Both the position numbers and the translations under genes were made by a program. The notes under the pieces are model-generated. The model was not told the origin of the DNA, did not search any database, and worked only from the letters and a program-made list of their open reading frames with translations. A stretch of DNA of 64,000 bases from Stercorarius parasiticus (lineage: Eukaryota; Chordata; Aves; Charadriiformes; Stercorariidae): NCBI GenBank assembly GCA_013396915.1, contig VWZL01000197.1:127146-191145 (forward strand). The letters are read 5' to 3'. Positions 20,526 through 36,018 of this stretch are shown piece after piece (the stretch's first letter is position 1; each line of letters opens with the position of its first letter).

Positions 20526-22115
20526 GAAAATACAGCGCAAGTGCAAACAGTTAGTCTTTTCTCCCATTTTCATAAATGACCTCATTTCTGGTACGCTACA
20601 CAATAAGTATTTGCTGCTTTAGGTGAGTTCAAGTTGAAGGCAATTTTAAATGTTTCAACTTGCATGACAGTAATGATGGAGGCTATGTGTTTTTAACCGT
20701 ATGCCATATTTTCCAAGTTGTCACTTGCTACAGCTAGTCCTTGGAAGGAAATTAAGTGAGATTAGTGTGAGTTTTGCCATTTATTTCAACGAGATCAGGA
20801 CTGAGCTGCAAGGGACCAAGACACAGGTCTTTGGAGAGGTGCAGCCTTTGCAGCCAGGTGCGGGAGTCTTAGAGAAGCTGAGCTTGTAGAATAATTTTGG
20901 TTTAACTTGCTTTTGTTATGTTATTTTTACATTATGTTGATCCATAATGTGTTCCTGCTTTAATATCCCTATTGGTTCATTCTGTTGAACTACTTCACCT
21001 GTATACAAGTAATTTGTCATTAACAAAACAAAGGGTAGTATGGGTTAAAGGCCATTAGAATTATGCATAGTGTTTGAATTGCTTTCTGCTGTTTTAAAAT
21101 ATTTTTCTGCTGCTTAATTCCATCATAATACTTGCAATAATCCATTTGCACACACTGTCTTCTCAGAATTGAAGATCATTACTTAAAAACTACCAAGTTA
21201 ATGTGATGGTGTAATCATAGGCTGGTATAATGTGGTACAAGAAATTAAGAGAAGAAAAAAGTGGAGGAGGGAGAGGTAGCAAGAGAAGGGAGCAGTGAAA
21301 TAGAGTAGGGAGGGAAATCTGAAATAATCCGATTTCCAATTAAAAAGACTGGAAAAACGGGAACATGAAGAAGGAGGAATCCTGCGTGAACTTCTCAAAC
21401 AGCTTTCCTCTTCAGGAAGGAGTGAAATCCTGCTTTAATGAATTGAGGAAATGGAACACTAAATGATGTTTCCATGAAACATAATCATAAACCACTGTAT
21501 CTGCTACATGCGCATTGGGGTGTTTCAGAGGAGAATGTATCTTTATCTCTTCTTACATGGTAATAGTTGCTGATTTGTTTTAACACGTAGCTCATGAGTG
21601 TATGCATTGTATCCCTTTCCTTGTTTCCTTCGCATGTTGTTCCCTCTTACCCTTTGCCCATGTCACATCCACCTAGTGGTTTCAATGGCCTCAGGACTGT
21701 GCCGAGTTACCACTGACCAGCAGTCAAAGTTAGCATTATTTGGAACTTTCTTTTGAAAATGCAAGAAAATATCAACCACCTAGAACGACTGACCCAGAAT
21801 CTGTATTTTCATTCCCAAAGGACTTACGATTATAAATGTTTGTATTCACTCCAGAAGTTGTTTCTATTGAATGCAAATATTCAATATTGGGTCTTCTAAA
21901 CAGTCCATCTAATTCTGTTATGAGCCAGTGCTGTTCTTCAAGTTAATGAGTTCAGTGATCAAGGGGAATTTGGGACCTATTATCGAGAAACACTAAGCAT
22001 CTGCAAATCCTGCTAAATCTTACGGGAACTACAGATATTCGCCACTTCTGAATTAATATCTTAGAATGACTATTAAGCAAGGGACAGCTAAATTTTTGAG
22101 AACTAACTTTCATAA

Positions 22116-24313
<2,198 letters not shown>

Positions 24314-24888
24314 TAGCTGACAACTTTTTGTCTTGTCTTCTGTGCACATTTTAAACTGAGTGTGACTTATTCTGAGTTGATTTTTCAACCTGTTTTTTCA
24401 ATTTCAGTATGCGTTCTACCTCAGAATAGGGCTTCATGTAACCAACTATATTAGTAATGGTAGAGTAGCGAATGTTGTTTCTTTGATATGAATCAAAGTT
24501 GCGAGGCTATCATATAGCCAAATCCTGAGTGCTTGGCAGGCCTTGCAAGTGTGACCCACTAGATCCCCTAAAGTCTTCAGGGTTTCTTCATTTCTCCTCA
24601 TGCTTTTAGCCATTTCCTCTCGTGAATTCAATACTCAGTGACAAATGAGTACATCTGCATTTTTCCTCTCCCCTGGAACTCCTCATTACTGGGCTACTTC
24701 CAGACAGAGTCACAGACAGCTGCTTCCCTCGGGAGCCTTGGCATGGCTTCCAGGGACGGCTGCCCACCTGCCTCATCCCGCCTCTTATCCAGCTACATCG
24801 TTCCCAGGGAGCCAATATGCATGGCATTGCGTATTCCAAAATATTTATATATCTATAGCTACACATATATGGTATGTGTATATTTTTT

Positions 24889-24904
24889 TATATATATATA
24901 TATA
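24889..24904. repeat. (TA)n microsatellite
   Basis: Uninterrupted TA dinucleotides flanked by T and A runs, seen directly. Confidence 0.9.
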
Positions 24905-25490
24905 AAAAAACCCATGTATTTTTGTTTTTTTATAGATAAATTAGTATTTATATTATTTTTTATTTTGACAATTCAAAAGAGAGAAGAATTGTGAGAATTA
25001 TTAACGGTGAGTAGCAAGTCTCTCTTTATCTAGGGTGTAGTCAAGATCAAAGTGATAAAACGGTCAAAGTTTCACAAGGAAACACCTCTTGGCATATGTA
25101 AAGGTACTCATGGGGGAACTAGACCCTCTGCACAGTTGTCAGTGCAGCTAACGCCAGCATGTTCTGTGACACAGGCATTTTAAAATGCAGAAAGTGGCCA
25201 TCTGGGCCAAAAGGCAGTACGTCTGAATGTGACTGGTAAAAGCGACATTGGCGCCAGATTTGATCTGTTGCTGCTACCTGTCCATCTGTTGCATGTGCTC
25301 AGAGCTCAAAATGTTGTGGGAACCTACAGGGTTAGGGTCTTCCTTTTTCCATGCTGCATAGAAAAAGGAAGGAAACTCAAAAGGTAGAAAATAATTTGAA
25401 AAAGTAATTAATAGCTTACGACACTGTGTTAGATGTGCCTTATGGTTAGAATTTTTTGCTAGATTCCTGTGTTATTTTACTTTCACTTAC

Positions 25491-25498
25491 AGGTATGT
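25491..25498 (+). promoter_or_regulatory. Recursive-splice-site-like junction (AG|GTATGT)
   Basis: A pyrimidine-rich tract (TTATTTTACTTTCACTTAC) is followed by AG at 25491-25492 and directly by the donor-like GTATGT. It is about 1.2 kb into the 14.9-kb intron. Vertebrate recursive splice sites are known in the long introns of long genes such as BCAS3. Use here is inference. Confidence 0.3.
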
Positions 25499-28400
25499 AA
25501 GTGTTCTGCTTTGAGATAAAAGGTTCTTGCAAGGATGTATTTTGGTTTTATAAGATTTTACTATAGAAGTACAGATCACTATTTTCAACTATTTTCAAAT
25601 TAGTATGTCTAGAATTAGGTGTGCAAGCCTATACTTAAATTTTCATACAAATATTTTGAAGCATTGAGTACAATCAGGTGAACAAATATATTTGTAATTT
25701 ATAGCAAAGCCTTTAATAGATGCTATTAACTATAGAGCATAGGTCTAATTTCATATTGTGGTTTAAGGTAACTGCTGCCGCATAGTCTGCTTGTGTTGCT
25801 GATAATTCATTTTGATATTTATATTTTTATCCATTGCTTGTGCACCACTTGCTGATGATGACATTAAGTAACTTTATGATGAGGTAAAAAAGCAAACAAA
25901 CTGCAGTGTTTCAATAAGTCATGTTTAATTAGATAGCTTGCCTGTTTGGGCCAGATTTCTTCCCCCCTCTCATTCTCCTCGAATTCTCAGCTCTAGTTCT
26001 ATATGTGTTTATCATATGTATTGGTTTCAGCTGTTTCCCCTGCATACTATCAAGTGTATAAATATAGAAAATATTGTATGTAGTGTGCAGTTGTTGCAGT
26101 GTGAGTCCAAGAGCACAGAATGCTGTCTGGAGAATTTTGGACACTTTGTAAAAGTAGTTTGTCTACATCTTAGTTTATTTTGAAATTAAAAGCAATGTAT
26201 TGCATAGATACGGTCTCAACAAAAACCTTTCTGTGAGTGTCCATGCTTATATACACAGATCGCTTTATCCCACATATTGAAGTCAAGGGTGGATGTGGTA
26301 TTTCACTCTGTATTTCCGTAACAGCTCAAATACTATGCATTTCAAATGTTTTTGTATGGGAAACTTTAAAGGAAGAAGAAGGAGTGGTAGATAAATTCCA
26401 ACAAAATAATGAATTTGTATTACTTGAATTACAGTGACGAATTTTAGTTCAGGTTTTAATTCACAAATAGGAATTCATTAAGATGGGTGTGCAATGAAAG
26501 AAAAACAGAATAATAAACACTAAAGACAAGGAATCTAGAGAACATAGTGCCTGGCATTAACAGAGAAATTTGTGTATATCTGATCTTCTTTGAAGTTTTA
26601 TTTGTCTTCTGGATTTATGCTATCTGAGGCTACTCAATGAAGATTCTAAAAAATGGAGTCAAACCAGGATTCAGACAAAAGAGTCCAAGACACCTGTTAG
26701 CTTTCCCCCTCTTAAATCCATGCTAAACCGGAGTTATCTGGCTCTGCTTACCTGCAGCAATGTAATGGGTTGACATTAGCTGAAGCCTGTGGTTTCATGT
26801 GCTATCGCTTCCGTCAGTAAGTTTAATTGCCAGCAAATGGCTAAATAGGGGTTTAGGGTGAATGTTACATCTGTCTGCCACGTTAGTGGTAAGAGGAGTT
26901 CTGGCGCCGTTTCAGGGTCACTATTTGTATCTGTCTATCAGAGGTAGAATACAGCAGTTTCTCTCAGTTTCTGTATAGCATTTCTGCCAATTGTTTGGCT
27001 CCATTAAGTGTGCAGGGGAAATAAAAGCCTGAATGACCAAGTCACAAGGGGGTATGGATAGACCCTTTCTTTGTCCACACTCAGAACATTGCATTAGGTC
27101 TCATTATCCATTTATAATAAGTGACCTTTGCCCCCTGGGTCATTGAAAAATACTCAGTGTGCTTTTTAGCACAGAGTACCTCTGTCAGCAGACGGGCAGA
27201 ACAATGAAACGTCTGGCGGTCTGGTTGGAGGGCTGTACTGCGCGCGTTTTCATAAATATGCAGCTTGATGCCAAAACACGGGACCAAAATCTTCCTTAGT
27301 CTCTGAAAAGCATAAAGTAGGCCAGTGAGTTCTTGTGATAAAAAGAGAATATTCTAAAAATACTGCATTTAGTTACTTAATGCATAGTTCCGCTTCTAAT
27401 ATTTTTAAAGGATCTTGGTTTATTCACAGCTAATAAGGAAGTAACAAGGAACCATTGTTTGAAGAAATATTTTGTACAACAAGTGTCCAAGACCTTTATC
27501 CCAAGGGTATTTGTAAGTGGATTAGCACAGCTGTTCATAGCTTTGAGGTCATCTGTGACATCTGCTGCAGAAACCTAGATCAGAGCATGCAGCTCATATC
27601 TACCTGAGCGCTTTATCACGGCCACGGCTGGTGTAGAGGTGAGACAGTGGGCAGCGAGAGATTTGGACCTTTCCTTAAGTTCATGGCTTGAAAGTGAACT
27701 TGCATGTTAAATTCCACAACCTGCTGTCCTGCAGGAAGTGTCGGTATCCTGCTCCTGACTGTTTCAGCCTTTTTGCAGTTGGTCAGAATAAAAATAGCCA
27801 GTCCCGAGAATCTCCTCGCCTTCTGACAGAGCTGATTTCAGAATTACTTCTGTTTTCAGCAGAGTTCATCCTGCAAAGCCCCGGCTGCGTTACAGTCCTC
27901 AGGTCTTCAGTGCTGGGTGTTACGTGCTAGATGTTTCTCTCCTACCCTTCTCAGGTTTAATACATAATATTTTACCTTATTTATGCTGCTAGTATTCCCT
28001 CTATTTGCCTGTGTTCTGAGCAGTTTTTAAATCTAATGACAATAGAGAAAGGAAATGCAGTTGCATTTTATTCTTCATAGGTGTTTTTCCTATAACGTAA
28101 ATACCATCACCTGCTCTAGGCAGACTGCCATAGCAGACCTGACAACAGGAGGAGAGCTGCACGAGGCACTGCGTACATAGGAGGGTTTCTGGTGTCCACA
28201 GGAACTTGCAGTGTAAAGGACTTGGCTTTCTTCAGAGATTTGCCAAGATTTGTCATTATATATTCTTGCAGTACTACTCAGGAATTAATACGCTTCTGGT
28301 AGTATAAACTCTTGAGGCATGCTGTTAAGATGTGCTTTTCGTGTCCATGGCAATCAGCTGTTTGTGATCAGGTTTTTTCTAATGGATACTTTTCTCTCTA

Positions 28401-29121
28401 TTACCATATTACCACAACCCAAAATCTTACATATTTGATTGACTTAACCTGTGTTTCCTTTGTCTGACTTCTGTACCTTCCATTTTTGCGTGTTTGAATT
28501 CATACAGACATGTGCATGGTACAGAATGGAATTGCTTGAGAATAGGTAGCTTTGCACGCAGGAAGTCTTAACATCCTCATTTCATAAATCTTGTATTTCC
28601 TTTCTTCCTTACCCCTCCTCTTTGAATTTACTTTTTCATTGCACTGGAGGATGGACTGTAGTTGAGATATCTGAAATGTGGACAATTAACACATTAATGA
28701 AAAAAAACCTCGAAATCTAACCAAAAACAGCCCCAAAAAGGTATGGAATAAAATGAGATAGGATTTCTCTCCTCTCCCTCTGGGAAGGGCACCTTCACAT
28801 TCCAGGCAAGAGTTTTGGCTCATCAGGACCAATTTTATGGAGACGACCTGCAGTTGTCAGAAGCAGGCCAATGACAAGAATTAATATATTAACTGGTAAG
28901 CAGTACTCTTTGACAAATTGCTTACTAAATACATCAAAATTGATTGGACATTCTGGGTTTAAATTGACAAATGACTGCATTAGGGGAAGGAGGGAAATCC
29001 ATTAATTACAGCTGCCCTCAACCATAGGAAATGTAATTGTATAAATATAGATTTTGTTAAAACAAAAGTCTCTACTTTACTGTAGTGTTGCTGGTAAGTG
29101 TACTTGCACCTCTTTGCTATT

Positions 29122-29141
29122 AAACCTCCAATAGGAGGTTT
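29122..29141. repeat. Perfect 8-bp hairpin
   Basis: AAACCTCC (29122-29129) and GGAGGTTT (29134-29141) are exact reverse complements around AATA. It lies inside an AT-rich block with TTAATTAC and ATTGATTGG motifs. Confidence 0.6.
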
Positions 29142-31540
29142 TGAAGAGAGATCTTTGCAATTGGCTTTCAAATAATCAAAGACCATTTCGGTTGTGTTAA
29201 AAGGAATGATGCAGTGTTTCTTTAGCCCACTCTGACTGCTTCTGGAAATTGTTTCTCTCTCAGAAAAACGGACATGTAGCTGAGGCTTCTGCTGTCTCAT
29301 TAATTGTTTTTTTCTAAATGCAATGTAATTCCTGTTCCACCATGGTAGGTTTCAAACCAGTGCCATGTAATTCTCGTTCTTTGTTCCTGTACTGGTCTCC
29401 AAGTAATACTCGCAGAGCTGTTACTTATTTCTGAGTAAGAATTTGCACTTGAGTTAGGCTTGAAGATAGAATCAGTTTTACAGACTTCGTTAAGGGATTC
29501 TTGAAAAGATGAAGGTCTGTATTTATAGCTGCCTTTGACTTTTGGCTGTTACAACAGATTTTAATTTCTGGACCAACTGTTGTACATATCTCGCATTTTA
29601 GTGAAAATGGCTTTCATTAGAAGTCAAACTTTGTAAATATTCATTGTCTTCAAAGGGAGGGGGTTAGCCTTTCCTCACTGTTTGTTTGGGCTAAATGATA
29701 ACACAATTTATACAGATAATCTCTGTAACTCTGACATCATGTTTGCACTTCCTGCTCCCTCTAATGAAAGCTCTGCACCCTGAGCGAGACTTTTGTCTCT
29801 AAGCAACACTGCGGTTCTTTATGGCCTAGTTTATATTCCTTTCATACATTCCATTGATGGAAATAAAAATTCCGTACATAGAGATGGTGAATATTGTGCA
29901 GCGGAAAGCAGGACTGAGAGTAAGAGTGGAGAGTGTACTAAATAACTCTGTGAATATGTGCTATGAAGACAGATCTGTGAAAAACTAGCTCCGATTCATG
30001 TAACCATAGCCGAGCTGTGCCATAGGAGTTCCACCGAGCAGACGCAGTGAGGAATCTGGTCATTCTGGTCTGCAGGCCTTTTTCCGTGTGCAGCAGAGCG
30101 TGGTGGTGGTCTGGTAATAAGCTAATGAACTGGGACTGATAATTATAGTTAGTATTCTACCACTTCTCAGCCTTCTACCTCTATTTTTCTTCTTTTGTGT
30201 GGGCATATTTAATCCTGCATGCTTTCTCTCTCATTAACATGAAAGAATATATGTTATGGTACGTACCCCACGATATACATAACTATAGTGCGTGTGTATG
30301 AAGCATGTTGTGCAAGGCAAGAGCTGTATCTTGCTATGTGTATGTTCAATGTCTATCACAACGGAGCTCAGTTTCAAATAATAAAACTGATCAAAACCAG
30401 AGCCTGTCCTGTAACAACAATTACGCTATCGTGTAGTTACGAGGTGTTCAAAGCCTTTTTGCTCTGTTTCTGTGACATCTTTGCATGGCTGCGGTCAGAC
30501 GCGAGTTTGGAGTGGTTTCAGTCGTTGGTTCTCTCAGCTGCGCAGTCCTGTGGCTCTGCTGGGCTTTACTGGTTCTGCAGCAGCACTGGTAGCACTGGAG
30601 CAAAGGTGGCCAGTTTAGCATAATCTGGCGCTGAAGGCTATCTAGACAAAGCTCTCTGAGCTTGTCCTGAAGTGGGTGAAGCCCACTTGAGTTTATATGA
30701 GCTGCCGTGAAGCCTGGAGGGGAGCTGGAGCAAGCGATGGTGTGTGGGTTAACATTTTAAACTGCCATCATTTTTATGTACTGATCCTATGAATGTTGCC
30801 AAAATTACTGGCCTTTCAGATGTACCTGTGCACCACAGATGAGGGCTGTTACACAAAATTCTGTCAATTGAGTCTTAAGGGCGATCTGCAGGGCGTTACA
30901 CGGGGCGGCTTCATCTCCGCTGAGCGGGTGGAAACCCAGCCTTTTGGGAGAGTGAGAGAGTGCCTGGTCACAAGACATGCTACATTTCAGTGATTCTGCT
31001 AGGTTTTTCCCCCTATTCTCAGCAAGGGTATTGCAGCTGACCCTTTGTTAGTTGTTAGCACGATACACTGAAAGATGGAAAACTGCGTTGTGGTGTTGTT
31101 TTGGTATTTTATGTACAACCAGCACACAGCTGAGACTTCATCTTCTTACTTGGGTACATGTTGTTAACTTTATTATCCAAATGGGAAATTTTTAAAACAT
31201 TTTCTAGATTCTCAGTTTGCTGTTATTTTTCTTTCTACTTGAAATTTCCTTTAGCTAGTGTATAGTTTTCAAGAAATTTTACTTTGTTATTGCCATGTAA
31301 TAAAAGAATGCAACATACTTTTTAAAAGAACTTCCTGGGTCTCCACATTAGTAGTTTCAAAGGAGCTGTGCAAATGTCCTTTAAAAATCCAGATCCTTGG
31401 GGAATAATTTATAACTCATAGAAATTTTCAGCAGAACTTCTTTATACAGAAAAATGAGTTTCAGAATTTCAGAGAATTAGTTCTTAAGTGTTTATCTTGA
31501 CTCAGGTATTCTCGCTAAACATTACGTGAAAATATGAGTG

Positions 31541-31554
31541 TGTATATATATATA
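31541..31554. repeat. (TG/TA)n microsatellite
   Basis: Short TGTATATATATATA run, seen directly. Confidence 0.85.
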
Positions 31555-32437
31555 TGAAAATATAAGGGATATGGGTAAAATATGTTGTAGAAGAATGTAA
31601 AAAGTATTTCATATTCCTAATTTTTTACTATGTTTAAAACTGCAGCAGATCATAATTATGTATATATTTTTATATAGAGATAAATAAATATTTTATGACT
31701 ATGGTTAAAAAATTTCAAGCAAAACTGATTCCAAGCATGCATTTCTCGTACAAAATTGTTACATGTATTTGAGGTTTTCTGGCATTAGTCACAAACAGTG
31801 AAAATGGAATTTTCAGGTTTGCTTCTTGCACTTGGAGGCATAACAGATTGCAAGCTAATCTGGATCACCTTCCCGTTCCAGAAAAGATGTTTCTAATGAA
31901 ATTGTAGTTCATGGTCTTTTTAAGAGAAAACTAAGTTTCCCTAAAACTGTAACCTGCACTTCCTGCTCCCTACAGGAAACAGGATTAAGTGGTAAAGGGA
32001 AGCAAATTTAATTTCTGACTGAGCACAGGACTGGTTGGGGTAAATAGGAGCAGGGCAGATATAATTTCGTAAAAGTGCTGCATCATTGCATATGAGCAAA
32101 TGAGTAAATCATGCTACATTCTTCTGCCATGATAACAAGTAATATAGATGAGGTGGATAAAAAATTAACTCTGCAAGGTGCATTGGATGCTGCCAATGTA
32201 TGTTAAGTTTTCAATGCATACATACACTTGTCTTGGCTTCATCAGATTACTGAGTACTTGCCCATCTTAATCCATATTTTATAAACTAAATGCTGGAAAC
32301 AGCACTGCACATAGGAATTAAAATACTTTCAGATGTGTACAAACAACAATAATGAATAAGGGCACATGCTGAAACAGTTCTTTACTATTCTTACATGGTC
32401 ATCTGGAACTTCTTAGAGAGGGGTCCATCAACACGAA

Positions 32438-32556
32438 GGGGTCAGTTTTCAAAGCAGTGTACAGGGATTTAGCCGCGCGACTCCTATTGACGTTAATGGG
32501 AGTCAAACGGGTAAATCCCCACGCACCGCTTTGAAAATTTACTACTAAGCCTCTTG
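32438..32556. mobile_element. Palindromic MITE-like element, about 115 bp
   Basis: The left half contains AGTTTTCAAAGCAGTGTACA, then GGGATTTAGCCGCGCGACTC. The right half, reverse complemented, contains AAATTTTCAAAGCGGTGCGT, then GGGATTTACCCGTTTGACTC. The halves meet at a CCTATTGACG / CGTTAATGGG centre near 32490. In the inner 30 bp the arms agree at 23 positions, and the outer TTTTCAAAGC block is exact. Full-length palindromes with no ORF are typical of non-autonomous DNA-transposon (MITE) copies. The sequence reminds me of palindromic elements in sauropsid genomes, but I cannot name the family. No clear target-site duplication was seen, and there is no second copy in the window. Confidence 0.55.
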
Positions 32557-35500
32557 ACTTCTCACTACATACTTTGATTGTAACAGTAATCCATGGTTAA
32601 CATAATTTTCCCGACAATAATGTCAAACATACTTTTGAAGTCAGTGAATTATAGAAATAGTTACCTCTTCCATAATTCTTTAAAGATGGCCATCAGATGG
32701 ATTTCACCATAGGTTCATGCAGTTGAAATTATTCTTTAACTCGGGAAAGAATATATATGTTATCCTTTGGTACAGAACCGATAGTCTGCTCACAGTCTGA
32801 GCATTTCAAGTGTTGAGCAGCCTTAAGATGCTCCGTACTGTAAGTAATATCAGGTTGTAGCTCTGCCCAGCTTTAAATGTTCATTTTCCTTGACTGGTTT
32901 CCTATGGGAACCTTAGAGACGGAAGCTGGAGTTAAGCACAGGGAGCATTTGCCTGTCTTGCAGTGAAACCAGGAGTAACGGTGGAGCCTTTTCCTTTTAG
33001 GGGAAAAACCGAAAAAACCAGTCAGGCTGTTGACTATCAAACCAGTGTAAAGTAAGGAGCAAGCAAAGCAGTCAGCAAAGCTGGGGAAAATCTAAGGAGA
33101 ATTCATATCCTGATTACAGACCTACCTATTCCTTTAAGATTAAAGTGCTGATACAAAGAATGGATGGTCTATAAAGCACCTAATAAATTGTGGGCAATAC
33201 ACAAGTAATGAATGAATAAACGTATAAATCAGTCAGTGGTGTGAAATAACTGTTAGGCTAGCTAAAATTCTGGTTTACTGGGGTTTTTTTAGCTTAATTT
33301 TAGGATCTTATGCATACAAGAATCTCAGAAAATCCTAGAGGGGAAAAAATGAGTGGGGAGAAATTTTGGGTGAAAGAAAAATTTTAATTTGCATGGCATG
33401 GCCCTGCAGAGGTTTACAAGCTGAAAACTGCATTAAAACCAGAACTTTGTTCAGTAACATACAGCCACAAGCAAAAATACATAGAGCATATCACCAAACT
33501 ACAAACAGTTTATTTTAAACATGGCTGTAAGCATTCTGTCTAAAATGAAAATCTGGTCTTCACGTTCCTGTCGAGCTTGAGCAGAGGCAGAGCCAGCGGG
33601 CGCAGAGCTGTGGGCTGCGAGAGAAGGTCTGGGAACAGGCGGGCAGTAAAACTCGCCAAGCAGTTGTTGGACTGGGAACTACACAGCAAACCGGACTGTG
33701 GGATGCCGAGGCCAACCTCTGACGAAGTGAGATCACATCTATAAGAGGGAAAAAAGGTGAAGCTGTTGAATTGGAAGTGGCTGCATGTAGACCTAAACCA
33801 GAACTGTCACATCCTCCTTGTCAGGGGTAACACGCTGTAACTAATGAGCCGGTAGTTCCAGAAGTTAGCATGAAGTAAATCATTCAAATTGTGAAGCTTA
33901 ATTTTAAGAGAAGTACTCCTGAAGCTTGTTGACAAGCACGTGACTACCTCAGGTCTCTAAACCACCTATGATCATTTTAGATATAACTTAGGAACCACAG
34001 AAAAAACATCAAAATCAGATGCTAATGTGTGATTTGTGTGAAACTAAGGGATATGTAATTTTTATTCTGCAGACCTGTTTGCTGTGGACATCACTAGAGA
34101 CTGCACGTGGACACAGGACAGACTTTAGAGTCAATGAATTAGTAAACAGTACATTGTTTCTGTTTCTACTAGATTTTAGAATCTTATTTCAAATTATAAA
34201 TTTTGTGTATTCAGTTGAAATACAGGAAAGTTCTCTGGGTGTCTGCAGGCATGTGTATGGCAGGCAGCACAGAACAAATAGCCTTTATAGTCTGCAAATG
34301 CCTTTGCTCTTAATTTGGACAAACATACATCCCTTGGAGAAGAGCACAATCGGAATTTCATATCAATTAAATTGAATTGTGTAAAGCTTATTTATATAAA
34401 TGAGAAAATTAAAACCTTTTGGTTCAAGAAGTACACAGAACTAAGTAAAACTAATGATTTATTGTTCACAAATTAAAACCATAAGTGCGCACACTGCAAT
34501 TGAGCTGTAGTGTTTCTTTGTTCCAACACTTGTATGCTGCCGAGAGATGACAATTTATAATCTTTGAATGAATAAAGATTTGTCTTAGGTCTAGGTATTT
34601 ATTGTATAATTAGCCCATCTATGAATAGAACCACTGTTTGTTAATTCCAGTATTCGTCAGGCATGTGTATTTGTCTAGGTCTTGCTCACATGTCAGGATC
34701 GCCTATGCAAATTATTTGAGGTTATTTAAAAATAGTTTGTTTTCTTTATTTGTCACTATTATGGCAAAATTTCAAAACAATGGGGTTTTTTTTCATACTT
34801 AATCATTGTGTGAATCAGGTCCTGGAGTTCCAGAGGAATATCAGCTCAGCTGTATTTCGGCTTTTGGTTTGGCTTGTGTTGAAACTTTTGTCTCCACAGT
34901 CACTTCTGTGCAGTTTTCCTGGCGCTAACAATCATCACACAAATGGCTAAATTTGTAATGTGGTTCTTTTCAGACCCTTGCCTTTAATAATCTTTCTTCC
35001 ATGTAGTAGCGAGATTAATATTGTAATGCAGAGAAGGGAGTCTGTAAACTTTCAAAATTTACCTTAGATTATGGGTAAGCACCTGCACCTTTGATTTTGA
35101 GGGTGGAAAATGAGATGACAGTGTTCAAGTCGTGAAAGAAGATGAAGAACAACCGTTTTCACTGAGATTCTGTTTTTCCTTAGTTAACTGTGGAGTGGTT
35201 CAGTAGAGCTAGTCAGGATGGAGGGACAGGAATATATTCCAGATTTAGAGTTGGTGCAGATCACTTTTCACTTGAAGGAGGACAGACGGTAAAGGTGCTA
35301 CTATTATTTTTGAGCAGCTCAAAGATGTTTTTTGCCCCTTGCCAAATATTTGTGGCAAAGCTCTAATTTTTGCTATAGGTAGCACTCTAGTTTTTAGAAG
35401 GTGACATTGAATGGAGTTTTTTGCATTTATAAGCAGACTTTAGGAAATCATGCCCTGTTATACTGCATAAACAGAAGTTGTATGTTCCAGTTCTCACCTT

Positions 35501-35978
35501 CAATTTTTAATTAACGCTCATTTTCTTTGTACTTTTTCACTCCATGGTTAATTGTACAAATTTCTGCATGCTTGTATTTCTATAGTAAACAAACTCAGTT
35601 GCATTCTGATATTTGATATATGTTTGTTCCAGATATTGGAATAAGAGTAGCAAAAAGTTAAAAATCGGCATAGCTCACACACAAAGCATTGAATTTATTA
35701 TTTTAAGAAGATACAAAACACCTGCAATTGCCAGTAAAGTGCCTCTGTGCAGCAGGAGCTTGCTTGCTCCTTGTCTGTGTGTGCCATTTGTGACTTTTTC
35801 CCAATGAAAGAGAAATTATAGGAGCGCAAGAAAAACCACAACTTGCTGCAAAGTTTTTCAAGAATTTGAATTTTATTGTTTGCCATCCTGCATTATAGGG
35901 AAATTCTTTGGAAATAAAAAAAACCCTCTGTGTTCTTGCATAAGAATAGCTTCACTGATGTGTAAGAGGCTGCCTAAT

Positions 35979-36018
35979 TTCCAGCTTGAATTCAGATTTT
36001 CAAAGAATTAAGCTGGAA
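35979..36018. repeat. Stem-loop with 14-15-bp arms
   Basis: TTCCAGCTTGAATTC (35979-35993) pairs with GAATTAAGCTGGAA (36005-36018) except for one bulged base, around an 11-nt loop. A third related copy (TTTCAAGCTCAAATTC) follows at about 36031-36046. It could be an old MITE end or a structured RNA element. The flanks do not extend the stem, so a microRNA precursor is unlikely. Confidence 0.5.
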
